Source of the DNA: Chlamydomonas sphaeroides
Lineage: Eukaryota; Chlorophyta; Chlorophyceae; Chlamydomonadales; Chlamydomonadaceae
Assembly (NCBI GenBank): GCA_001662425.1
Contig: BDDC01000391.1
Span: 1 to 64,000, forward strand
Reading direction: 5' to 3'
Length of the DNA: 64,000 bases
Positions 38,601-50,600 of this stretch are shown piece by piece. Numbering within the stretch: position 1 is the stretch's first letter; every line of letters starts with the position of its first letter. The notes below the pieces were generated by a model. That model made no database searches and was not told the origin of the DNA. It saw nothing but the letters and a program-made list of their open reading frames with translations. The position numbers and the translations under genes were made by a program.

Positions 38601-41600
38601 TTTAGTCCATCAGCCGCACCCACCGAAGCGAGTGAATGAGGGGAACGACCCGCTTGCGTATTGCATCCTGTTGAAGTTCCTCTGCAGGCCGAACCAGAAG
38701 GTCTCCGAGCCAGCCGACTTGCCCCAGATGCGTTTGCGAATCTGCCAGCCAGAGCCAGCGAGAAAAATGAATGAATATAATGTTGATAATGCATGTTGTT
38801 GCAATGTACAACGAACACAGGATGGCACTTTTAGATTGGAAATGCTGTTGCACAAGGACATGTAAGCAGAGCTGAGGTTCACGGCCAAGCAAGCGGAGGT
38901 GCAAGGCAACACAGGGAACGCTCAATGCAGTTGTAATAAATCCCTTAGCGCAGAGTTCGTTTCTGTTCTGATAGCGGTGCCTTGATTCAACGGAAGCACG
39001 CATCCCGTTCACCTCATCCGCGACAGCCTCGTAGTCAGACTCCTGCATCAGCGGGTAATCACTTGCAGATCAGCTATATATGCAAGCAGCCCTTGAAACA
39101 ATGGATCAAGCTGCGTTGGAGTGCTAGACCTCACGTCATGCTGCTTGACTGCGGGCTCTCAAACAATCCAGTCCGCAATAACACGATGCATTTTGGCCTA
39201 GTAAGGCAGCTAAACAGCGAGCTGAAGTGCTGCGCCAAATCAAGGCCTAGTAAGGCAGCTAAACAGCGAGCTGAAGTGCTGCGCCAAAGCAAGGCCAACG
39301 AACCTTTTGGAACTCTGCTAGTGTGCCGCCTTGGCTTGTGCACGTCGATTGAGCCTGTGGGCCGGGCATGGCGCGGCAACACACGACAGCGACCACACCT
39401 CATGAATGGCAATGCTCAACCATTGTCACACCATTACCCAGCCAGCATCTGTGAGGTTGTGCCACATGATATCCGGGTCAGTGCCTCACCTGGAACCACG
39501 TTGCAAGTGTCTTCAAATACACACATAAATTTATCCGTCGCTGGCAAGGATCGATTCAGGGAATGCCCCCACCTTGAGGGCGCGCCAGCCCATGCGGCCG
39601 CCGGCATCGTCCGACAGTCCAGTCCACACACCGGTGGCGAGCCGCGTGGTGTTGAGCCACTGCGCCAGCCACTGCTGCTCGGCCGGGGTGAAAAACCACA
39701 CCAGCTCCTGGTCAGAGTACCTGGGTGACGTCGTTCATTTGGGGCGTGTCGTCAGTGGTCGGTCAAGGCTGGTGGCATGGCGCGCAAGCCACGGCCACAG
39801 ATAGATGGCTGGGTGGCCAGTCCTTGCCAGTCCTTGCAGGTGTCCAACTCCAGCCTACCTGCAAACACGCAGCGCGTCGTGCCATGACACCGAGTGCGCA
39901 GTGTAGAGCGTGACGCGCCAGTCGCCCAGCGTGACATTTAGCACAGAGCTGGGCACGGGGCGCGTCACGCCAGGCGTGATGTCTGTGTTGGCATTGGCGG
40001 CGGGCAAGCGAGGGCGGCATTGCGGCAATGAGTCTATGTGTCCAAGCAAGTGTTGAGTAAGTGTCTATCCAGGTGTGTGTGTGCCGCATGCATGTGCCCA
40101 GGCAGGCCGGCGAGCTGGATCCGAGGCCCGGTGGATGCCCACATACCTGAGAGGCTGTCGTCCACGATTGTGCCTGTCATGTGGGGTATGTAGGCAGGGC
40201 GGGGTGGAGGCGACATGCCAGCAATGCGCTAGGTGTGCGTTGAAACGGCGGTTGGCTGGCAGCGCGTGTACACTGCGAGCAGCCGGCCATACGCGTTGAG
40301 CGCACTCACTCGTCTCGCAGACAAACGAGAAGGCGTTCGAGTCGCACCCTCGCGCCACCAGCGAACCGACCGGCTGCGTCGCCGTGCCGGCCAGGCGCAT
40401 GCTTCCGCAGTAGCGGCCGGCTGCGGGCACACAAGCAGGATGATGCAAGTGGGGCAGGTGGTGTGATTTCCGTTTGTGCCTGGTCAGCTAAATGCCGTGC
40501 GTGCGTGTGCTTGCAACCATGAAAAAGGCGCACAGTAGACCCCCTCGCAATTCGCGAGCGAGGTTGATGCTAGATGGGTGGGATCGGGCGTACAATGTGG
40601 TGTGCGTGTACGGGGGGTTAGTTACGTCTGCTTGCCGGATGTGTGGCTGATAGGATTAGCTACACGGATTGGCGCATGGTGCGTGTCTGCTTGCGTGCAT
40701 GTGTCGCAACCCGGGCAACCCGCCTAACCCGCCGCCGCCCACCATAGTCCCACTCCTCCTCGCTGCCAATGTCGTAGCGTAGCGGCGTGCCGTCAACCCA
40801 TCTGCACAGCAGGTCGTCATTACAGCACGCACAAGGGCGGCGGGAGTTGAACGGCAGCAACGCAGCCGAGAATGATGCACGCAAAGTCGCAGCTGGGGGC
40901 CGCAACGGGGACACACCGTGGCATGACACACTACCACGCCGCATCTGCCGGTACATGGGATTTTATATATGTATACATACACATATGTATATCCACTAAT
41001 TATAATTCCGTATGCACGTACAGACATCATAACACTGAGCACCTCACCTGTATATGGGCGACTGCGCCAGGTAGAGGCCGACCCAGATGCTGGCTCCAAG
41101 GGGCACCACCTCCGCCCCCGTGGCCCGCAGCAGGGACACCAGGTCCGCCACATCCTGCGTTCGCGAGTAGGCCGCCGGCCGAGGCCAGGCAGAGCAGAGG
41201 GGTCAGAGGAGTCACACGCCCAGACACGCATCTATCCCATGGCAGCAGCCTCAGCAGCACACGATGGCGGCGGGAGGGGATGCCGCCACGCCGCCATCCC
41301 ACCATCCCTCCACTCCGTTCCCCATGCATTCATAGATAATTTGTTTATATTATATTATATGTTGTGACGGTCTATCTATCGCACTCATGCGCCGCACCTG
41401 GGTGTCCTCCAGGACAGCCAGGTGGCCGCCGTGCAGCGTGCAGAGGCGCTGCAGGCAGGACACGCCGCAGATTGGAAAGGGTGCACGCATCGATAAACAT
41501 TGAACACCCAATACACGAGCAAACGCACGCACGAGGCTGGCAAGCTACGGCTGCCTGCTCTGGCCGTGCTGCCACGCACGCCCCGCTTGCTCAGCGCCGC

Positions 41601-44600
41601 GCCGCGCCTGGCCTCTCCAAGCCCATCAAGCACGCACTGCCGCTCCGGCTTGCGTGCACCCTGCCCTCGCTCCAGCGCCTGCGCTGCGCCGCAGCCCACG
41701 CAGCAGAGCCCGGCGGATCACTGCGCATGCACCCACCTGGGCGCTGTTCCAGTTGAGGTCGCGCGAGAAGAAGCGGTACTTGGAGTCGCGGACCAGGGAG
41801 GTCATGGCGGGCGTCCAGCCGATCTCCTCAAGGTCTGCGTGGCAGCAGACGGACAGCGCATGGCCGGCGAGCAAGTCGCACGTCTTAAGTCGCAGACCGC
41901 TAGCCAGCCAGCCAGCCAGCAAGTCGCAAGCCGCGAGTCGACCGGCTAGCCACCCGCCAACCTGTCACATGATGTGTTGATCAACAGAGGAGCAGCCTGT
42001 GTGCACCTTGGCGCTCCCCGACATCTATCTATCTATCTCAGCTCACCCAGGTTGTACTGCACGGCCTTGACCAGGCCCGCGCGCATGCGCTCCGAGTCGG
42101 CGGCGCAGATGGCCTCGACGGCCTGGCTGCGGCCGTAGTCGTACACGGTGGTCGCCGAGTCGCGCTCCTCGTCGTCCCGCATGGCAGACGTGCTGCGAGG
42201 GAGGCCACGCACGCATGCACGCACCAGCTCATCATCCGCTACGTAAGCGAGCCGTGCGTTTCGTTTCGTGCTCGGTTCGTAGCCAGCTAGCGAATATGAC
42301 CAACATAACATTCAATCCACCCATGCTGCACTGCACACACAGCACAGCAGCAGCCGCGCACCTAAGCTGCCGGCCCACAAGGGCGCGTCCACAGCGGCAG
42401 GTGCCGTTGGACACGACGCCGGGGTTAAGCTCCGGAGAGGGGCGCCGCTTGTACAGGACCTGTTTGTCACGCAAGCACGCATTTCCTTCCATGGGTAAGC
42501 TGCTTTGCGCGCGCCGCACTCTGTGTGTGTGCATCATGTTTAGCCAAACCGCTAGAAACACTTTCCCACGGAGGGGACTGCAACCACATCCGCCCGCCCT
42601 GTGCCAGCGCCCAGAAACAGCGTGCTGGCGTGCTAGCGAGCTAGTGTAGCGACCGAGGCTGCAAACCACTACCCGGATGAGGGCGCTGAAACCACACAAC
42701 AACCTGTGTCAGCGCCCTTCAGCAGCCGGGGCACCCACCGCCAATGCTGGCGACTCATAGACAGAGCCCGTGCGGGCGGCCGTGACGCCGCAAGCCTCGG
42801 CGCACATCTTGGTGCGCTCCGCCTCGGTGCCCACCACCTCCCACGAGCTGGCGCCCTCTTCGCGGGGCAGCGACCACGAGCGCCGGCACACCACCCCGGA
42901 CTGCTCGTCTGTGGGGACAGAGGGAGAGGCAGGTCCGCTCGCTGCACCACCCGCCTCAGATGGCTGGGGTTGCAAAGCAAAGAAACCTCAAGGAAACACT
43001 TTCCTCATCGCTGCTGGACCAGCTCATGTATCTGTGTACTTATGATAACTTATATTACTTCTTTTTCTTACATTTAGTATGATGCAAATGATGGATGTAG
43101 TAGGCAAATGTGTATTATGTATATATATTGAGAGCCCAGGAATGCTCATGCATGCTCACCACGTTGCTGGACCAGCGCAGGCACCGCGGGGTTGGCGCAG
43201 ATGCCCGCAAAGTAGAGCGGGCTCTGCTCTACCGTCGTGGAGGGCGGCGGCATGACGCCCGTGATGCCCGTGAGCACAGTGCCTGCATGGCGCGGATGAT
43301 GCGGTGTTGTGAAGGTGTTGGCCTCATTCCGGTCGCCTGGGCTAGCTATTCCCCCCTGTTAAAGGCATGCATGCTCCAGATGCGAGCGAGTCAGATGGGT
43401 CTTTAGTTGGGGCGGCAAAGCATGTCGCGCGTGTAGTGCACGAAGACGTTGTTACGGCCATCTCGGTGTTAGAGTCGCTAGCTACGTACGGTATCCCTGT
43501 ACATATCCCTGTACATACGTACCGTAGTTGCGATTTGAATAGGTCATTACAGTACATGAGACATACTGTACAGATGCGTACATTGGGATACCTATTATTG
43601 AGTGTAAATAGTATGCTACGTTGCCCAGCAGCACGGGCTGGACTCACTGGGCGGGCAGAAGATGTCGGCTCCTGGCTGTGCGCTGGCTGGCCGCTTGCTG
43701 ATCGCCGTCCCCGCCTCACACACAAACGGCTGCAGGTCTGCGGGTGTTTGGTTTGGGCACGCATACGACAGGCACATGCGTGACAGCCACCGCAACACGG
43801 AGATTGATGTCCAGGAGTGCACCGTGGCTTCGTCCTTCAGCCTGCAAGTTTCATATCTATCAGCCCCCACCCCACACACCCGCTCGGCACAGCAGCTCAG
43901 AGGTCAAATCAATAAGTGAAGTGAAACAAGAGATATGATAATGTCCTGCAACGTGTCTCTGCAGGTGTCACATGAATCAAAAAATAATTTGATATGATAC
44001 CGTTATGCAGAGTGTCTCGACGCAGGGCCGCTGCCCATCCACGCACCGGCTTGGCACAGCGGGAAGGCCTCTGGCGCATCGCAGCTCGCGTCCATCCAGG
44101 CGTTGGATGCCCCCACGCCCTCACGCACGGAGATGGACCAGAGGAGGCACATGTCCTCTTGCAGTGAGCCCTGCGCGTGCGGCACCAAGTCAGAGGCAGG
44201 CAACCAGCTCAGCTTAGGTACGTCATCCGTCATCAGCTCACTCAAATCAAGCATGTCATGTCATGTGCGCCTCTAGCAAGCCATGTGCTGACGATGACGA
44301 ACACAGGGCCAGAGCACGCTTGGCAGGGCGCGCGGCCACAGCGCTAGCTGCCGTGCACACACGCCCTTCACGACTTCAGGTTTCACGCGTGCCTCCGGCA
44401 TGGTCCCCCAAATTACAGTGTCGGTCCCACGTGATGATCCCTTATGTACAAACATGATATATACATGATGTAGTTAACAATTGTATACATGATATGTGTA
44501 TGCCACATGTGATATCTCTAGCTGAGCTGCTGCGCCCACCTACCTGCGGCATGGTGCCGCGGGCGTAGGTGAAGGGCATGCCGTCGATCCAGGCCCAGGT

Positions 44601-47600
44601 GCCGCGCGGCGTCTCCGCAACCGAGCCCTGCTTGGGCGCAAAGCGACCCGCTGCAGCAGCATGGGGAGGTGGCCGGCCGCGAGGGGACTCATGCATTAGA
44701 CAGATGCAGCGCATGATGAGCAGACAGAGCAGCCGGCAGCGGTGGGTGCGGCTGCGTCACCCAACGAACGGAACCACTCACGCGCCACAACTGCAAACTG
44801 CCCGGCGGTGTGCTTGGCGCCCAGCCACACGCGCGTCATGCCGGCGACGCGCCGGTTGCGGCCCCACTCGCGGACCATGGTCCGGACGGCGTCGGCCTCA
44901 GCCTCCGTGTTGATGCTAGCGAGCACCGAGCCCTGCTCAGGCAGCAGGGGGCCGGGGGCTCTTGATTGCATGTACGCCGGTGCCAAGCAACGTGTGCTCG
45001 CTCATGACATGTGTTGCAACAACTGTGATGCAGGTAATTACAAATTTAGGATCCATGGAGAGATGCTCACCCGCTTGCGGCAGAACACCTCGGCCTGCTC
45101 CCAACTCATGATGACGTCGTAGAGCGTGGTGCGGGTGTCGCGGAGGCTCATGGAGGCGGTGGGCTGCGTGCCCAGCTGCGGCGAGGGGCGGGCGCTGAGC
45201 GGCCGCCGGCACAGAATCTGCAGCGGTGGGTGGCGCGATGGCGACAAGGGAGCGAGCAAAACAGGTCATCATGATGATGCCGACAGTCGACAAGCTGCCT
45301 TGTCACCTTCACATGCATGGGTCTTGTTGACAAAGAGCGCACCCTTACCAAGTCGGTCGCTTGTGGTGGGCACAAACAACAGCTGGCCCGTTTGAGTCGT
45401 GTTGGCCCTATCGATTGCGGCTAAAGATACAACGGACGAATAGCACAACCCGCGCGAAGCCTGCGCACCGGGAAGTGAGCGCTGCAGTCACCCGCCTTCC
45501 AGCTGCGTGAACGACAGGGCAGGGCAGGGCAGAGCCGGAGCAGCACGGCGGCAGCTAGCATTGATTGAAGCGCAACGACCCAACGCCACCCAGTCAGCAG
45601 CATGCATGTTGGTGCCTGATGATCAACGCCGCTGGCAGTGGTGCCGAGTATCGGTAACGCAAATCCTATATACATGATCATACAGAATCATACTGAAGTC
45701 GTATCTGGTTCCGGGCCGCCGAGTCCTGCCTGGGCAGCAGGGTATCGCTGGCCTCGTCGAACTCAAACGTCAGGCGGCCACACGACGGCGCCTGCGGCTT
45801 GTCGGCTCCATGGCCCCACTGGTTGTACGACACCACATCGGCGGTGGTGTACCTCCAGCTTGCTCCGCCGCCCTGTTGTTGGGAAGCGAATGTATTCCGT
45901 CCAGGCCCAGCAAGCGCACGAAAGGTAATTTGACACCCACACAAGCAACTGCGCAGTTGTGCACCCCATGCGTGCAGCTCACGTTGCTGACCGCCCCAAA
46001 CCAGACGTCAATCGACATGTTGCTACATGGGGACGCGACGGGCAGCAGCAGGTTCGGCGAACAATCTAGTGAGATGCGTGCTCACATAATAAATAAACCT
46101 GGGCTGGCCTTGCCAAACTGGCGGCTTGCAAGGACGGTCTGACAGGCTAGATTACGCTGAACAGTTGACAGCGTGCCCCAGCACGGCAACCCTGCCTTAC
46201 TTGACCCAACGGGAAGCCCCCATGGCTCCAACATGCCCAAAACATCTATACCCACACACCCACACACCCACACACCCGCACGCACACACCTGATGCGGCC
46301 CTTGCCCCACGAGGCAATCATTTCGTACACTGCCTCCATCTGTACGGCAGGATTGCTCGAGTGGGATTAGGTTTTGAGCGCCGCACCCTCGCTCATAGCT
46401 ATGCATGCACGCACACTTCGGACGCAAGGCGACATGCGTGTGAGTGTGCATCCCTCGTGCATGAACGTCATGCTGCATCACCTGCTCCTCATTGGTCAAG
46501 GGCGCCAGCTCAGCCGAGTGCGCCTGCGTGCACGATTCAACAAGGCAGCCGAAGCCGCAGCACACCGATCACACCACATCACATAACATCACAGGGAAGC
46601 GCGTGATCCACCACAACGAAAATGTGTTGATCGGCACTGCATTATTTCTCTACCAACATGCACCGGGTGCGCGCGCTGTGTGTAACGCATGTGCCCTCGC
46701 ATGCTTGCACCAGGCCTGGGGTAGGCTAGCTAGGAAGGCTGTTAGGCGGTCAGGCGGATAGGGCGGGCGTATGCAGGCAGGGAGAGGCCACACCGCGGCA
46801 CACCTTGCACCAGGTGCGTCCTAGCTCCCATGTCATGGGCACCTCGAAGAACAGGAACCTGTCGACAGGTCGTTGCAGAGGGCGGCCGCTTTTACGCCAG
46901 AGCTGTATGCACCAAGCAGCTCATGGCCTATCTAAATTGGCAAGATCTCCTGTATCATGGCGTAAGTGATTGCTGAACCGTTCTGGATGGGGCATGCGGC
47001 CAACAAGTGGATGCGTCAGCATAAGTGTGCACACATGGATAGCCAGCGTAGGCCCCTCGCTCGGGTGCTCCATATTTCATAGATTGAATAAATGTCAATG
47101 TATGATTTCTGAGGCGCTCACTCGTCCCGCCGCTTGGTGGGCACAAATGTGCTCTTGGTGTGCTTTGCAGCGGTGCACCTCTTGCGCTGCGTCCGGCTGA
47201 AGCGGCTGAAGCGGCTGAAGCGGCTGAAGCGGCTGACGGGCTCGGAGCACTCGCGCTCCTTCTCCAGCGAGGTCCAGGTTCTTTGGACCGCCTGCGTGAT
47301 GTAACAACACATCCGCCTCAACAAACATGCATGTCATCTGTGTGCCTTTATGAGCACCCTACCCATGGTGCACGCAGTCACGCTATGCGGTTGATCTATC
47401 TGCATCCTGATCTGCAGCCCCGAACTGAGAGGCACCTTGCTCCTAGCATAACAGCAGCTGGAGCACGCTAGCCCAATGCATCAGGTTTATGCAAGTTGTA
47501 GTTGCAATGCCCGCGTACCTGGAAGGCCGTGTAATCTCTGCGCACCGAAGCCACCGGCTGCACTGATTGCGCCACAGCGGCTGGCAGCGGTGCCAGCACG

Positions 47601-50600
47601 GTTGGCAGGGTCGAGGCCGCCGCAGCGCTGGATCCGCGGCCCGTCACACGCCCATCGCTCTGTGCGGGGACAAAGTTCAACGAGAATCATGCATCATGCC
47701 AACGAGAAATGATCAAAGATAGGATTTACACGAGAACGATTGCGATACATATATATACGTGATATGTATAATATGAATATTGTTAGGACTATGATGAGTG
47801 CAACCACACAAAGCAGTTCGCGGCACACAGTGAAGCAAGGTGGGGTGGAAGCCAACGTCCTGCTGCTTCGCTCGCTGACTTGGGCGCTGTATGTGCCAAT
47901 GAAGGCACACAGTAAGCAGGCACTTCATACCTGCTCTGGCTCGCATGCACGATGCCAAACAGTACGTACATATGTACACAGTCGCATGAATATCATGCAT
48001 GATACAAAATTTTGAATCTAATGAGAAGGTATAGTAAGGTGCATGTATGCATAGTACGTAGTCAGCTTGCCTGCACGATGGTGACGGTCTGAGAGCTCTC
48101 GGCGACATCCGCCACGTCGCGGCGGCACAGAACAAAGTTGCCGCTGACTTGTGAGGCCGTGGTCGTGCACTGCGCGTTGAACGGGCACAAATATCGCGAT
48201 AGGCGACAGGATCACTCACCAAGAACGGATCTCACATGACACTTGCTCGGAATGTGATCCTCCCAATGACAAACAAGTCATTCATGTCGTTTGCTTTGTA
48301 CCCCCCTCCCCCACACCCACCCACACACACACACACACACACTTACCTGCTGATCCATCCATTCGGCCGTGCCCACAGAGCTGCAACGAACGTGGTAAGC
48401 AGGGGAAGCATTGGGAGGTCACGCTAGTCACGCCGCCAATCAAGTAAGCATCCATGTACATGCATATGCAATGCCGAGCGAGCTCTATATATGCTGGGCC
48501 TGCATCGATAATGCAGCGGCCCGAAGGCAGCAGCCTACACACGTGCACCAATTAATGCCGCACGCACCTTCCCTGTGGGATCGAGTAGCGGATTTCGCCG
48601 CAGTCCTTGGTGTTAGGGCCCTCACGGCAGCACCGCACGCCCATTGCGTTGACCAGCTGCAAGCAAACGGCAGACAATCACGCACACATCATGATAGAAA
48701 CATGCAATGCAGCACACGTGGGGCATGGGGCTGCCGTTGGCTTCGTCGGCGAGGGTGCGTGTGGTGGCTGCTGGGCAGCAGGGTGCGGCCTGGGAGCGCG
48801 TCCTAGCTGCTGCAAGCAAGCCGCTCAGCGTGTTTGTTGCTTGTTATGTTGTACGCACACCAGCCGATGCTGCTGAACTTACCGTATTGTCCGAGGTCGT
48901 CGTGCCGCTGGGCGCATAGCGGGTGCGGTTGGAGGTGATGTTGGCCCAAGCGTGCGACCTGCCGCCATGCATGGGTCGAAAGGGTATTTATCTGATAATT
49001 CAAAGTGAGCATGGCATGTTTTTATGGGCTGTGGAGGATGGATCGATGCCCTCCGCCAAGTGACGGAGGGGCCATGTAGCTGTTACTTATCCGTGGGGCC
49101 AGCATCGCTTGCCGCTTAACTGGATCGATCCTACACACGCCACCTACATACGACCGGCGTCCACAGAACGAAATGCAGCGTGTTGCACAGACGCAGGCAC
49201 GATAATTTAAGAGCGATGATGTCCACAACGTACCGGTATCTGCACCGTGGTCACTTACTCAACGGGATGTCAAAGTGCTTAGAAGACTAAACATCATATT
49301 CTATCAATGATAGTTAATGTTCAAGTAAGTTAATCGTGGACTTATCATGGTCTTCTCAACATATGGTCAACCCAACTCGCCTTAGCTGCATTGCGCACAA
49401 GAAGAAGCCAGGCTCACACCTGCGCGGCACACATCATCAGTCGCTGAACAGTGGTATCCAGCAGGCACAAGAAGGGGTCTTTATTTGCACACCTTCAAAG
49501 CATGTGCGTGCGTGCGTGTGTGTCATGGGTATATTTCGCTATCTTGGGACACCGCAGATGCACCATATATGTATGTCAGGTGACCCGCCCAAAATGCGTG
49601 TCAGGTGACCCCAAGTGCTTGGAAATTGGTCTACATATGTAAGTATCCATTGCAGACGCGTGTTGCCGCACCGCGCCTCCGGCATCCACACTGCGCCAGG
49701 CACTGGCGCTGGGTTGGGAATCTCCATGACAGCCCTGCATTCGGGAAGAAAGGCAGGGGGCGGCAGGGGAGGGCAAGCAATCTGCAAGCAGCATCATCAC
49801 GCACGGCCGTGCGCAAGGTTCCAAGGCGCCAGCAGTATCTGCCTTCGCAGCTATGTCGATAGATGCGACCTATCCTAGTGTAAGGATATGAATTTGAAAT
49901 GTCTGGCAAAAACTGTCATGTACAGATGCCGAGCAGTTGCCTGCGCGCCCCAACATCATGCAGCACAGCGCTGTATTACACGACGGAATCCAATTTGCTT
50001 CTGCTGTACGTAGATAGAATTGTTTCAATTTATATAGCATACAGCCAGAGTGCCAATGAACTCACCCGTAGCGGCTGTGGTCCGTGTACGGCGTTCCAGG
50101 TAGATAAGGTCACAGGTGGCATATGTGAGCATGGGCACATGAACAGGGCGCAGAAGGCACTCTTGTCGCAGTCAGCACATAACCGGTGGTGGGGCCGCAC
50201 GTACGGTGTGCGGTAAGGCAAGCAATGGCTGCAAGGCAAGCGATGAGAGCTTCGTTTGCAAGCACGCACACAACAACGCGGAAAGCCGAGGTGCGCACAC
50301 TGTTCTGCTAGTATCCGGCATCTAGCAGCAGCCAAGGCAGCGGCGACGGCGTAACACATCTAAACACATCATTGTTCAGCGAGCACATTTACATTGTCGT
50401 CATCCATATATATCGCCCATCCCAGCTGGATATCTCGATGTGAACATCTGACAGCAATAACTTATTCCGCATCCATGCATGCACATGGTGTCCGCACCAT
50501 CTAAAGCGGATGCTGGTGACCCCCACATCGTCCTCGTAGGTCTGCAAGGCCGAGGCGGTGTGTAGCAAACGGAAGAACACGAGGGCTTGGGTCAATGCCG

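Noticed and set aside
43487..43535. Apparent inverted repeat around two ATCCCTGTACAT copies
   Set aside because: The outer arms are not true reverse complements when aligned; only the short direct repeat is real.
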